Notes: generated by a model from the sequence alone, not told the origin. A stretch of DNA of 64,000 bases from Spirochaetota bacterium (GCA_017999915.1 JAGNKX010000007.1:190488-254487); one strand, 5' to 3'; shown: positions 15,248 through 23,661, counted from the first letter of the stretch. Numbers and translations are program-made.

Positions 15248-15286
15248 CGTCATGAGGGCGAGGATGCGCATCCTCGCCTCGTGACG
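15248..15286. repeat. Long near-perfect palindrome
   Basis: Arms of about 19 nt meet without a loop: CGTCA, GAGG and CGAGGATGC pair with GCATCCTCG, CCTC and TGACG. It lies between the divergent tRNA-Pro and the TPR lipoprotein gene and has no T-tract. Confidence 0.75.
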
Positions 15287-15355
15287 TGTATCATAAAATT
15301 GAATTGACGTAAATTATTGAATATTTGATCTACAAGCATGATGAGGAAGAACATT

Positions 15356-16105
15356 ATGAAATCATACATATCCATATATTTGAACATGGCTGTTATATTA
15401 TTCTGGATCTTCCTAACGTCCTGTTCCACTACCTCGGACGGCAAGATGGTTGTGGCTTTTAATAATTCCCGCATGCACAGCCTGAATATCGAGGCAAAGA
15501 CATATTGCAATGAGGCCCTGCGTTATTCCAAACAGAAAAAAACCCGGGATGCCATCAAGGCCTTTACCAGGTCCATTGAGATCGATCCGAGTGTAGCGGC
15601 CTATAACGGCCGAAGCCTTGAATACTACCGTGCCGGGCGCTTCGATGACGCGGTCACTGACGCCAACAGGGCCATTATGATGAACCCGAAGTTTCCGATA
15701 CCCTATGTGACCAGAGGGAATTCTTTTTACCGGCTGAAGGAGTATGACAGGGCCCTGAAAAGCTACAAGAAGGCGATACAGCTTGATCCCCGCAACCCGG
15801 AATTGTATTACAATCTCGGCCTGGCCTATTATAAGAATGAACAGTACGACGACGCAATGAAATCGTACGATAAGGCAGTTGAACTGGATCCCCGTTACTA
15901 CGCGGCATGGTACAACAGGGCCTGCATCTGTTCCGAAAAAAAGGACCTGGAGGGCGCCATCGAGGGGCTGGAGCGGGCCATTGCAGCCGGTTTTAACGAT
16001 GCAGACCGCGTGAAGGGGGAGGCTGCATTGGCCAATGTAAGGGGCCTGCCGGAATTCAAGGAACTTCTCAACAAGATGGGGAACAGGGGCAACAAGCCTC
16101 AGTGA
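15356..16105 (+). CDS. TPR-repeat lipoprotein
   Basis: A 249-residue protein from the ATG at 15356, chosen because GAGGAAG (15343-15349) lies 6 nt upstream; ATGs at 15338 and 15341 are in frame but less well placed. A hydrophobic leader ends in the lipobox LTSC, predicting lipid attachment and an outer-membrane or periplasmic location. At least four consecutive 34-residue TPR units follow (for example ALKSYKKAIQLDPRNPELYY and AMKSYDKAVELDPRYYAAWY), forming a protein-docking scaffold. The C-terminal unit is degenerate. The gene overlaps uvrC tail-to-tail by 7 nt. Partners are unknown. Confidence 0.9.
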   Translation: MKSYISIYLNMAVILFWIFLTSCSTTSDGKMVVAFNNSRMHSLNIEAKTYCNEALRYSKQKKTRDAIKAFTRSIEIDPSVAAYNGRSLEYYRAGRFDDAVTDANRAIMMNPKFPIPYVTRGNSFYRLKEYDRALKSYKKAIQLDPRNPELYYNLGLAYYKNEQYDDAMKSYDKAVELDPRYYAAWYNRACICSEKKDLEGAIEGLERAIAAGFNDADRVKGEAALANVRGLPEFKELLNKMGNRGNKPQ

Positions 16106-17898
16106 AAGAACCGGTGTATTTTTTCCGCAGTCTTTGCGCCGATGCCGGGAACTGACTTCAATTCATCCATTGTGGCCGCGCGGATGTCTTCCATTGATTT
16201 AAAATGCTCCAACAGCAGCTTCTTCGCCTTTGTCCCGATGTCCGCATCGTCCAGCATTGAACGGGTCGTCTTCCTGTCGCGCAGCTTCCGGTGATAGGTG
16301 ATGGCGAACCGGTGCGCCTCGTCGCGGATGTTCTGCAGCATTTTAAGGGCCGGCGAAGTCAGGGGCAGCCTCACTGGCTCCGCGGCGGGGTCGGTATAGA
16401 TCTCCTCGAACCGTTTCGCCAGCGATATGATGCGTATGGCGGCGGAGAAATTCGCAGCAGCTTCCCTGGCCCGGGTGAGCTGGGTGGGGCCGCCGTCGAT
16501 GATCATCAGGTCCGGGAGGGAGAGCTCCTCGTTGACCAGGTACTGTATCCGCCGCGCCACGACCTCGTGGATCATGCCGGGGTCGTCGGCCGATCCGTAT
16601 CCCCTGATCTTGTAGCGCCGGTATCCCTTCTTGTCGGGCAGGCCGTCCCGGAAGGACACCATGGACGCCACCGCGTCGGTCCCCTGGAGGTTGGATATGT
16701 CGAAGCACTCCATGGTGCGGGGGAGGGCTTCCATGGCCAGGGCCTCCTGGATCTCCTCCATGGCCGCGAGGGTGTTCCTGTTCTCTTTTTCTGCGAAGCG
16801 ATCCGCCGCGATGAGGTCTATGTTCTTGTGTATGAGGCGCATGATGCCGTGGTCATCGGGGGTTTCGGGCGGGACGATCGCGACCTTGCGCTTCGCCCGG
16901 TCTGTCAGGTGCTTCTGCAGAATTTCCCGGTCCGCGATCTGCCGCTCCGTTATGATCCGCTGCGGAGCCTCCGTGTCCCGGTAATAGCCGAGAATGAAGG
17001 AGCTGATGATCTCCTCCGGGTCGGCGTACTCCGCGTTGTCGAAGACCGATATCTTCCTCCCCAGGAGGGCGCCGCTCCGGAACTCGAAGAGGATGACGAT
17101 CCCCTCGTTCCCGAACTTGGATACGCCGATGTAATCCTGGTCAGCTCCTATGGCGGTGTGGACCTTCTGAGTCTCCGAGAGCTTCTGGATGTCGAAGATC
17201 ATGTCCCGTATTTCCGACGCCTTTTCATATCTCTGCCGAGACGAGTAGTCCTTCATCATCTCCCCGAGGCTTTTCAGCACCGGCCCGGTGCTTCCCTCGA
17301 GGAACCTGACCGCGTTGTCCACTATGGTCCGGTATTCCTCGCGGGTCATTTCGCCGCGGCACACGCCGCTGCACTTGTTGATCTGGTAGTTCATGCAGGG
17401 CCGCTCGTTTTTTTTCAGGGGAAGGTCCCTGGTGCAGAGCTTCAGCTTGAATATGGCGTTGATGAGGGCCACGGTGCCGCGTGCGGCGTTGGCGTCAGTG
17501 TAGGGGCCGAAGTACCTGGTGCCGTTCTTTTTCACCGTGCGGGTGAAGATGACCCTCGGATACTCCTCGTCGAGGGTGATGGCGATGTAGGGGTACCGCT
17601 TGTCGTCCTTCTTCTGGATGTTGAACTTGGGCCGGTGCTTTTTGATCAGGCTGCTTTCGAGGATCAGGGCCTCCACTTCGGAGTCGGTGACGATGTACTC
17701 GATGTCCCTGACGATCTTCACCAGGATGCGCGTCTTGATGTCGAGGTCCCGCTTCTGGAAATAGGAGGACACCCTTTTTTTGAGGGAGGAGGCCTTGCCG
17801 ATATAGATAATGGTCCCGGCGTCGTCTTTCATGATATACACGCCGGGATCCGCCGGGAGCCCGGCGACGACGGTCTTGAGGTGATCAGTTCCGGTCAT
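16099..17898 (-). CDS. uvrC: UvrABC excinuclease subunit C
   Basis: A 599-residue UvrC making both incisions in nucleotide excision repair. Domains: GIY-YIG nuclease (about 10-95, GVYIMKDDAGTIIYIGKAS), a cysteine cluster (CTRDLPLKKNERPCMNYQINK is near it), the UVR helix pair that contacts UvrB (about 200-235, YEKASEIRDMIFDIQ), the RNase H-like second nuclease (about 365-520, ECFDISNLQGTDAVASMV, IDGG), and a terminal helix-hairpin-helix (LKSVPGIGAKTAEKI). The ATG at 17898 overlaps the end of the preceding HAMP/TPR gene by 14 nt, indicating translational coupling. Confidence 0.97.
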   Translation of the reverse strand: MTGTDHLKTVVAGLPADPGVYIMKDDAGTIIYIGKASSLKKRVSSYFQKRDLDIKTRILVKIVRDIEYIVTDSEVEALILESSLIKKHRPKFNIQKKDDKRYPYIAITLDEEYPRVIFTRTVKKNGTRYFGPYTDANAARGTVALINAIFKLKLCTRDLPLKKNERPCMNYQINKCSGVCRGEMTREEYRTIVDNAVRFLEGSTGPVLKSLGEMMKDYSSRQRYEKASEIRDMIFDIQKLSETQKVHTAIGADQDYIGVSKFGNEGIVILFEFRSGALLGRKISVFDNAEYADPEEIISSFILGYYRDTEAPQRIITERQIADREILQKHLTDRAKRKVAIVPPETPDDHGIMRLIHKNIDLIAADRFAEKENRNTLAAMEEIQEALAMEALPRTMECFDISNLQGTDAVASMVSFRDGLPDKKGYRRYKIRGYGSADDPGMIHEVVARRIQYLVNEELSLPDLMIIDGGPTQLTRAREAAANFSAAIRIISLAKRFEEIYTDPAAEPVRLPLTSPALKMLQNIRDEAHRFAITYHRKLRDRKTTRSMLDDADIGTKAKKLLLEHFKSMEDIRAATMDELKSVPGIGAKTAEKIHRFFH

Positions 17899-19147
17899 CG
17901 GGGTTCTGCAGTCCCTTGATCTTCTCAATGTACTGGGCCGTCACTTCAAAGGCCGGGTTTATCCGCGCCGCTTCCTCGAACATGGCGATGGCCCTGCCGT
18001 ATTCCCTCTTTTTCGCGTAGGCCACCCCGAGGTTGAAGAAGCTGCCGAAGCCGTTCGGCTTCATGATGGTGAGGGTGAGGAATATCGCGATGGCCTCGTC
18101 GAGCCTGTTTTCCTTGAGCCTGGATACGCCGGTGATGAAAATGGCGCCGAACCCGTCGCTCTCCGGGCCTTGGTCGGGCTCCCGCCCCTGTTCACGCTCC
18201 GGCTCGGGCGACTGCGCCTGGACCGGGGGCTGTTCCGGTTGCGGTTCCGCCGCGGCCGCGGGTTCCGCCGCCTGGGCGGTCATGGCCGTCTTATCCTTCA
18301 ATTCCTCGATGAGGGTGTTGAACGAGAGGGCGAGCTGGTTCAGCTCGTCGTCACCGGTCTGGTGCAGGGAAACATCAAGGTCGCCGTCGGCGGCCTTTTT
18401 CATGAAATGCGACAGGTTGCTTATGAGGAGGGAATAATTCTGGAGAAAAATGATCGACAGAACGATCACGGCAATGACCAGCGCGACGGTCACGATGATG
18501 TTGACGATGCGAATGCTCCGTGTCGAGGCGGCGTAGGCGTCTATGGTGGCCTGGGTCCGCGCGGCGGAAACGAGGAGCTGGATCACCGATTTCTTGTTCT
18601 TGATTTCGTAGGGATAATACACGTTCTGCCAGGAATAGCCGTTTCGGGAATAGATGTCGGGGTCCACCGCGCTCTGGAGCAGTCCCAGCTTAAGGTAGTT
18701 GATCTCCTTCTGTTCCCTGACGACCTCGGATTTGGTGATTTCCAGGGTCAGATCGTCGTGGAACATCAGGGTGTCGGCGATGCGGAAATAATTCTCGTCC
18801 TCTGTCTTGGTGAAGATGATAACGCCGAGAATGTCCCCCGCCGAAGCGTTGTAATCGCGCATTTCAATTTTAATCAGGTCTCCCGTGGTCGCTTTTTTGG
18901 TCCTGAGCCGTTCCACAAGGGCGTCTATTTTACCGAGATACAGGTCACGGTTGTTGGAGACCAGGGCGTCCTTTAATATGCTGTCATTTCTGGCCATTGA
19001 TACATGGAAACTGACCGATGTCATGATTATGAGGACCGAATAGATTATTGAGATAATAATGATGAAGTTCCTGGAAATAACGGATCGTTTTTTTGCATTC
19101 TGGTTTTTATTCGTATCTTCCTTTTGTTTACCGAACAATGATGGCAT
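17885..19147 (-). CDS. Membrane protein with sensor-like domain, HAMP and TPR
   Basis: A 420-residue protein from the ATG at 19147 (a GTG at 19162 is possible). One membrane helix lies near residues 25-50 and a second near 215-240 (IIVTVALVIAVIVLSIIFL), enclosing an extracytoplasmic domain of about 165 residues. A HAMP segment follows (FMKKAADGDLDVSLHQTGDD), then a Pro/Gln/Glu-rich linker (PQPEQPPVQAQSPEPEREQ), then one or two TPR units at the C-terminus (FFNLGVAYAKKREYGRAIA). It resembles the front half of a receptor whose output is protein-protein contact rather than a kinase or cyclase. The upstream ligand is unknown. It overlaps uvrC, so co-expression is likely but the functional link is unclear. 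Confidence 0.82.
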   Translation of the reverse strand: MPSLFGKQKEDTNKNQNAKKRSVISRNFIIIISIIYSVLIIMTSVSFHVSMARNDSILKDALVSNNRDLYLGKIDALVERLRTKKATTGDLIKIEMRDYNASAGDILGVIIFTKTEDENYFRIADTLMFHDDLTLEITKSEVVREQKEINYLKLGLLQSAVDPDIYSRNGYSWQNVYYPYEIKNKKSVIQLLVSAARTQATIDAYAASTRSIRIVNIIVTVALVIAVIVLSIIFLQNYSLLISNLSHFMKKAADGDLDVSLHQTGDDELNQLALSFNTLIEELKDKTAMTAQAAEPAAAAEPQPEQPPVQAQSPEPEREQGREPDQGPESDGFGAIFITGVSRLKENRLDEAIAIFLTLTIMKPNGFGSFFNLGVAYAKKREYGRAIAMFEEAARINPAFEVTAQYIEKIKGLQNPDDRN

Positions 19148-19234
19148 AATACGCACCCGCACCTGTTTTTGTATATTTTCACTATCGCCCGTAGTCGTCT
19201 TTTTGTAAAGAATTCTTTTTTTATTGATCGCAGC

Positions 19235-19276
19235 GCGCGCAAACCCCGGAGCTCTGCTCCGGGGATGAGAGCGCGC
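19235..19276. repeat. REP-like hairpin 1
   Basis: CCCCGGAGC (19244-19252) and GCTCCGGGG (19256-19264) form a 9-bp stem with a TCT loop, flanked by GCGCGC on both sides (19235-19240 and 19271-19276). Its core matches the hairpin at 19292-19323. Confidence 0.75.
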
Positions 19277-19291
19277 AAAACATTATGCGAC

Positions 19292-19323
19292 AAAATACCC
19301 CGTAGCTTGCTGCGGGGTATTTT
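19292..19323. repeat. REP-like hairpin 2, terminator-shaped
   Basis: AAATACCCCG pairs with CGGGGTATTT around an inner AGC/GCT. It has A and T tracts like a bidirectional terminator, but both flanking genes point away from it. Confidence 0.7.
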
Positions 19324-19404
19324 ATATCATCGGCCCCCTGGTTGATTAGCGCAGAGGGAATCTCTAAAGCTGCAGTCCATCAAGGCGGGCATCGGTCATG
19401 GTGT

Positions 19405-19439
19405 TTGGACGGTCGTCCAATATTATTTGCATATTGCAA
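19405..19439 (+). promoter_or_regulatory. Two operator-like palindromes before the MarR gene
   Basis: TTGGACGGTCGTCCAA (19405-19420) is a 7-2-7 palindrome and TTGCATATTGCAA (19427-19439) is a 5-3-5 palindrome; another TTGCAA begins at 19450. They lie 47-81 bp before the MarR start codon, where self-regulation by a MarR dimer would be expected. The first has the shape of a TetR-type site, so a second regulator is possible. Confidence 0.5.
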
Positions 19440-19485
19440 TAAAAAAGGGTTGCAAAATCAATATATTTACAAATAGTATGCCACC

Positions 19486-19962
19486 ATGAATAAACCGTCC
19501 AAAAAGGAATTTTCCCGCACGTATGTTGAAGAAATCCTGTATCACGCGTTGCGTTCCATCTACCTTTTTGAGCGGGCCGAGATCGAACAGTTTAATCTCA
19601 ATTACCAGCAGATGTATCTATTGAAGCTTCTGAAAAAGAATATACCCTTTCGCATAAGCGATATAGCTAACGACCTGTCGATCCCGGTGTTTGCGGCAAC
19701 CCGCCTGGTTAGCCAGCTGGAGGGCAGTAATCTAATCGAGAAGAAAAGGGACAAGAAAGACCGGAGAAACATCTATGTCAATATAACGCCGGAGGGTTTG
19801 GAGCAGGTCAAGAAGATCGAGTCGCACATCGTCGATCTTGCGCTCTCCAGCCTGAGCTCCTATTCCGAAGTTGAAAGCAGGCTGATATTGGATGTTGTCA
19901 AGAATCTTGATGTCATTCTCGGGCTCAGGCCCGGAGCAAAAGAGGCGGGGAATTTCCATTAG
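19486..19962 (+). CDS. MarR family transcriptional regulator
   Basis: A 158-residue winged helix-turn-helix protein. The recognition region is RISDIANDLSIPVFAATRLV (about 64-83), and the wing follows with LIEKKRDKKDRRNIYVNITPEG (in two parts: LIEKKRDKKDRRN, then IYVNITPEG), the diagnostic MarR D-x-R-x wing. Helices before and after form the dimer interface. It probably represses by binding the palindromes just upstream and is relieved by a small ligand or oxidation. The aldehyde oxidoreductase gene begins 68 nt downstream and is a likely target. No conserved redox cysteine is present, so an organic ligand is more likely than an OhrR-type switch. Confidence 0.92.
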   Translation: MNKPSKKEFSRTYVEEILYHALRSIYLFERAEIEQFNLNYQQMYLLKLLKKNIPFRISDIANDLSIPVFAATRLVSQLEGSNLIEKKRDKKDRRNIYVNITPEGLEQVKKIESHIVDLALSSLSSYSEVESRLILDVVKNLDVILGLRPGAKEAGNFH

Positions 19963-20030
19963 AAAAAAGGGAAGCCCGGCCAGGAGAGATGGGCAGTGCC
20001 GTGTGCAATTTATAATCGGAGGAAACTATA

Positions 20031-22001
20031 ATGGCAAGCAAGTATAAGGGATATATGGGTAAAGTGCTCGATGTGAACCTGTCAACGGGATCGGTCGGTG
20101 AGTTCCAGTTGAGCGATACGGACCGCGAGCTTTTCCTGGGAGGCAGGTATCTGAGCACGAAGATCCTCTGGGACGTGTTGAAGCCCGGCATCGACCCTCT
20201 CTCTGAGGATAACGTCCTCGTGGTTATGACCTCGCCCATGACCGGCTCCGGAGGTCCCTGCACCAGCAGGTATGACATATCCGCCAAGAGCCCCCAAACC
20301 GGGGCCATAGGGCATTCCAACAGCGGCGGCAATTTCGGCATGAACCTGAAGCGCGCCGGGTGGGACGCGATGCTGGTAAGAGGCAAGGCCGAGAAGCCCG
20401 TCTATATCGAGATTGAGGATGACAAGGTGGAAATCAAGTCCGCCGAGCACATATGGGGCATGGATACCCAGGAATCCCAGAAGGCACTTCTGGGAAAGAA
20501 TACCAAGGGTGGCACCATGGCCATCGGCCCGGCCGGTGAGCACCTGGTCAAGTTCGCGGCCGTGGTCTCGCAGGAGCGCTGTCATGGCAGGACCGGCATG
20601 GGGGCCGTCATGGGATCGAAGAACCTCAAGGGAATGGTGGTCAGGGGCACCAAGACGATACCGATCCATGACCCTGCACATTTCAAGGTCACCATCAAGA
20701 AGTGGATCAAGATGCTTCAGTCACATCCGGCGACGGGCGAAATAGCCCCCCGGCTGGGCACGGCCTTTTCCCTCATCCCGCTTTCGGTGCGCAACACCCT
20801 GCCGACCAAGAATTTTTCCGTCGGGTCCTATGACAAGGCCTATAATATCAGCGGAGAGCTGCTGGCCGAGAAACACCTTGTGAAGAATTACGGCTGCACG
20901 TCATGCCCCATCCGGTGCGGTCGGGTCGTCAACATCGACGGCCACGAGGTCAAGGGGCCGGAATACGAGATACTATGCCTGATGGGATCGAACATGCTCA
21001 TCGACGATATAGAAGCCATCATACGATGGAACTATGAGATAGACCTGCTCGGCATGGACGCCATCAGCACCGGCACCATACTGGGATTTGCGGCGGAGTT
21101 GAATGAAAAGGGCCTCTGGAAGACGGGCATTGAATTCGGGAAAAAAGAGGGGATCTCTCAGGTGCTCAAGGATATGGCCTCCCGCAACGGTATCGGCAAT
21201 GACCTTGCCGAGGGCGTCAGGTTCCTGTCGAAGAAATACGGCGGCGAGGATTTCGCGCCCCATGCCAAGGGGCTGGAGTTCCCGGCCTACGAGCCGCGGG
21301 GCACCGTGGGCCAGGCCCTGGGTTACGCCACGTCGTCCCGCGGGGCCTGCCACCTCGATTCCGGATATGACGTGTACATGGAAGTGACGGGCCCGGCCAC
21401 CATGAACCAGCACCAGTACCGCGGGAAGCACGCCTGGTCCATACTGACACAGAACCTGATGGCGGTCATAAGCGCCGGCGGGAACTGCCTCTTTACGGGA
21501 TGGACCTTCTATCCCGGACCGGCGTACAAGCTTCCGGGAATGCCTATCCTTTCAAAGATCGTCAATGGCATCATGAGCAACCTCGGAAGCGTAATAGCCC
21601 TTACCGTAAAGCTGCCGCCGTGGCTCCTCCCGATCCATGTGCCGTTCCTGCTGCCACATTCGAAAGCCCTCAAGGAGCTGACGGGAATGAAAATGCATTT
21701 CGGCAAATGGATACGCGCCGGGGACAGGGGATATAACATGGAGAAGCTCTTCAATCTCCGCGAAGGGGTCAACAAGGACCATGACAAGCTTGCCAAGCGG
21801 TTTACCGACGTGCCGCTGCTGCCGAATAATAAAAAGACCGTGGTGCGGATGGATAAGATGCTTCCCCGGTATTACAAGCTGAGGGGCTGGGACAAGGACG
21901 GGATTCCGAAAAAGGGGACCCTGAAGAAACTGAAGCTCGATTTTGTTGATATGGATATCGTCAGGAAGGGCGCCGCGGCCGGCATGCCCGGCATGAAGTA
22001 G
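20031..22001 (+). CDS. Aldehyde:ferredoxin oxidoreductase (tungsten/molybdenum)
   Basis: A 656-residue AOR-family enzyme that oxidises aldehydes to acids (or, with low-potential ferredoxin, reduces acids) using a tungsto- or molybdopterin cofactor and one 4Fe-4S cluster. The cluster ligands are C289, C292 and C296 (CTSCPIRC) and C486 (GGNC), matching the spacing of the Pyrococcus enzyme. Pterin-binding signatures include the GGRYLSTKILWD and SGPMTG-like regions near residues 37-75 (here MTSPMTGSGGPC). GGAGG precedes the ATG. It is oxygen-sensitive and cytoplasmic, pointing to anaerobic life. No ferredoxin or cofactor gene is adjacent. Regulation by the MarR protein upstream is inferred. Confidence 0.95.
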   Translation: MASKYKGYMGKVLDVNLSTGSVGEFQLSDTDRELFLGGRYLSTKILWDVLKPGIDPLSEDNVLVVMTSPMTGSGGPCTSRYDISAKSPQTGAIGHSNSGGNFGMNLKRAGWDAMLVRGKAEKPVYIEIEDDKVEIKSAEHIWGMDTQESQKALLGKNTKGGTMAIGPAGEHLVKFAAVVSQERCHGRTGMGAVMGSKNLKGMVVRGTKTIPIHDPAHFKVTIKKWIKMLQSHPATGEIAPRLGTAFSLIPLSVRNTLPTKNFSVGSYDKAYNISGELLAEKHLVKNYGCTSCPIRCGRVVNIDGHEVKGPEYEILCLMGSNMLIDDIEAIIRWNYEIDLLGMDAISTGTILGFAAELNEKGLWKTGIEFGKKEGISQVLKDMASRNGIGNDLAEGVRFLSKKYGGEDFAPHAKGLEFPAYEPRGTVGQALGYATSSRGACHLDSGYDVYMEVTGPATMNQHQYRGKHAWSILTQNLMAVISAGGNCLFTGWTFYPGPAYKLPGMPILSKIVNGIMSNLGSVIALTVKLPPWLLPIHVPFLLPHSKALKELTGMKMHFGKWIRAGDRGYNMEKLFNLREGVNKDHDKLAKRFTDVPLLPNNKKTVVRMDKMLPRYYKLRGWDKDGIPKKGTLKKLKLDFVDMDIVRKGAAAGMPGMK

Positions 22002-22039
22002 AGTGTTACGAAGGCTCGTTTCTTACGCTGTCTTTATAG

Positions 22040-22093
22040 AAAAGCCCCATGAAAACGCGGTTTCTGCACCGTGCTTTCATGGGGCTTTTTTTT
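22040..22093. terminator. Bidirectional terminator between AOR and the 74-aa gene
   Basis: AAAAGCCCCATGAAA pairs with TTTCATGGGGCTTTT, with an inner CGCGG/CCGTG-type stem and T-tracts in both directions. It serves the AOR gene on the plus strand and the small gene on the minus strand. Confidence 0.92.
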
Positions 22094-22096
22094 ATA

Positions 22097-22321
22097 TTAC
22101 GCCGCATACATGTCCACGTGTTTGACTTTTTTGAGCGGGATTTTCCTTTCCCCATTGTTGACATCGAAGGTGACAATCATATCGCCTTCGATCGATCTGT
22201 TTTTATAGAGCTCGATTTCGTTCCCATCCTCGAGAACAATTATAATATCCAATCCCTTGATATCCAGGTACTTCGCCAGCATTTGCTTGAAATTCTTTTT
22301 TTTCGCCTTTCTGTGTGCCAT
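22097..22321 (-). CDS. Small basic protein, 74 aa, unknown
   Basis: A credible gene: GAGGGG lies a few nt before the ATG at 22321 and a strong terminator follows the stop. The N-terminus is Lys/Arg rich (MAHRKAKKKNFKQML). The rest alternates short beta-like segments: LDIIIVLEDGNEIELY, DMIVTFDVN, KIPLKKVKHVDMY. The size, the central LEDGNEIEL and the final strand could fit a small barrel of the Sm/Hfq kind, but the Hfq signatures are absent and the idea is speculative. No recognised family. Confidence 0.75.
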   Translation of the reverse strand: MAHRKAKKKNFKQMLAKYLDIKGLDIIIVLEDGNEIELYKNRSIEGDMIVTFDVNNGERKIPLKKVKHVDMYAA

Positions 22322-22380
22322 GGTATCCCCTCAAGAAGATTATTTATGTCCCATTAATAATATCGGTTTTTCCTTGAATA

Positions 22381-22436
22381 TATTAATTAATTTTTATATA
22401 TATTATAAAAAAATTGTAAGTACAAATTAATTAATA
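22381..22436. repeat. AT-rich inverted repeat
   Basis: TATTAATTAATTT (22381-22393) and AAATTAATTAATA (22424-22436) are exact inverse 13-mers with a 30-bp AT-rich middle. It is upstream of the 74-aa gene and may be a regulatory or cruciform site. Confidence 0.6.
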
Positions 22437-22511
22437 GGGGGAACAAGAAACTGTCACCAAAGACCAATTACTTATTAATCAAGACAAGATATTAATGAAA
22501 AATCCTTAATA

Positions 22512-22540
22512 CTCTCTCAGAGACGCAGAGATCGCCGAGG
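22512..22540. repeat. Dispersed repeat, half copy
   Basis: TCTCTCAGAGACGCAGAG differs at three positions from TCTCGCAGAGGCGCTGAG at 47452-47469. It lies next to the end of the GH18-like gene. Confidence 0.5.
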
Positions 22541-22565
22541 AATGTATGGATGATATTTTTTTTTG

Positions 22566-23507
22566 CTAGTCCTCGAAACCTAAACGCCAGAGGGCTGTTC
22601 CTGCGAGGCCATATCGAGAAGAAAGTTTTTGAAGGAGAAGCCGGGTTTGTCTATCGGAGATGTAAGCGGTGCAGGACATGCCTGCTTCTTTATATGAAAA
22701 GCGCAAGGTCCCTGATTGATCCCGGGCCGGAGAATGGTCCATGGCGAGCCTGACTCCCTGGCGCGCGGAAAGGGCAACGGCGCGGCTTCCGCACCAGCGG
22801 TATCCGTAAGCGGGAATGCCCAACCAGGTACTTGAAGGCTTCATATGTTTGAGGACGATCTGAATGTTTTTTTCGGACCACCTGGCATCGGTGACCGGCC
22901 CCGGGCCTGAATGGAGCCCATGATAATCATAGCACATAAGGACAATTTCATCCACCCGGGATGATATGATCTTCAGATCGTGAAAACGGCTCCATTTTTC
23001 CGGAAATCCTATGGGAGGAAACACGGCCATGGAAATCTTCCCGGAATAGGCCTTTCGCAATTCCGAAAGAAAATCTCCGAGCCTGGCCGCATCTTCCGGC
23101 GGCAGGTATTCAAGATCCAGATGTATTCCACCAACACCGCTGGAACGGGCAAATGCTGATATGGCTGCGGCTGTCTTATGTCGAAGCGTTTCTGAATTAA
23201 GTATTCTATGGCCCAGGGCGGCTGATTTGAAAGAGATCAGAGGGTACAAAGTTATGCCATTCTTATCGGTAATGGCTTTTATCTTGTCGAACATCCCGAT
23301 TGATGCAATGGAAACAGCGCCTCCTTCGACAATGTTGAATCCTGTCAGGCATATGACTGAGTATCCCGGGATAACGGTTCGCAGATAGTTATCGGTAAGG
23401 GATGAGTTGTGAAGAATATACCCCCACCGCCCGGGTTTCTTCTCACCGGCGGATAATACTTGAGACAATAATAATATAGTAAGTACAGAATAGATTATTT
23501 GTTTCAT
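22566..23507 (-). CDS. Exported GH18-like glycosidase
   Basis: A 313-residue protein with a cleavable signal peptide (MKQIIYSVLTILLLSQVLSA). The body is a TIM-barrel of the glycoside hydrolase 18 superfamily, close to the YdhD/spore-lytic type: the catalytic strand GGIHLDLEYL (about 126-135) keeps the D-x-E end of the DxxDxDxE motif, and MCYDYHGLHSGPGPV and WLGIPAYGY supply the later barrel strands. Members cut N-acetylglucosamine-containing polymers such as chitin or peptidoglycan. The first two acids of the consensus are replaced (GGIHLDLE), so activity may be altered. Location periplasmic or secreted. No operon partner is visible. Confidence 0.82.
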   Translation of the reverse strand: MKQIIYSVLTILLLSQVLSAGEKKPGRWGYILHNSSLTDNYLRTVIPGYSVICLTGFNIVEGGAVSIASIGMFDKIKAITDKNGITLYPLISFKSAALGHRILNSETLRHKTAAAISAFARSSGVGGIHLDLEYLPPEDAARLGDFLSELRKAYSGKISMAVFPPIGFPEKWSRFHDLKIISSRVDEIVLMCYDYHGLHSGPGPVTDARWSEKNIQIVLKHMKPSSTWLGIPAYGYRWCGSRAVALSARQGVRLAMDHSPARDQSGTLRFSYKEAGMSCTAYISDRQTRLLLQKLSSRYGLAGTALWRLGFED

Positions 23508-23600
23508 AAGATGATAATCTGTTATTGACGTTAGGCGAAATTCACTTGTTTAGTGCGACATGGAATTGAATAAACAATAATCAATCAATACAAAAGTCAA

Positions 23601-23661
23601 GCAAAACAGGATGTTTTGCGTGAAGCGAGGATGGTTCACGATGAACCTTCCGCAGCAAAAC
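23601..23661. repeat. Nested hairpins with ACAGGATGT core
   Basis: GCAAAAC-aggat-GTTTTGC (23601-23619) is a tight hairpin; the same GTTTTGC can alternatively pair with GCAAAAC near 23655-23661 around GGTTC-acgat-GAACC. The two pairings are mutually exclusive. The ACAGGATGT core recurs in the element at 31497-31602. Confidence 0.55.

Larger units (their letters stand above)
19163..19485. other. Divergent intergenic region (323 bp)
   Basis: Contains, from left to right, the upstream region of the HAMP/TPR gene, the two REP-like hairpins and the MarR operator candidates. No small gene with a ribosome binding site was seen. Confidence 0.7.

Noticed and set aside
16291-17919. Long plus-strand frame opposite uvrC
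   Set aside because: Antisense shadow; uvrC is complete and conserved.
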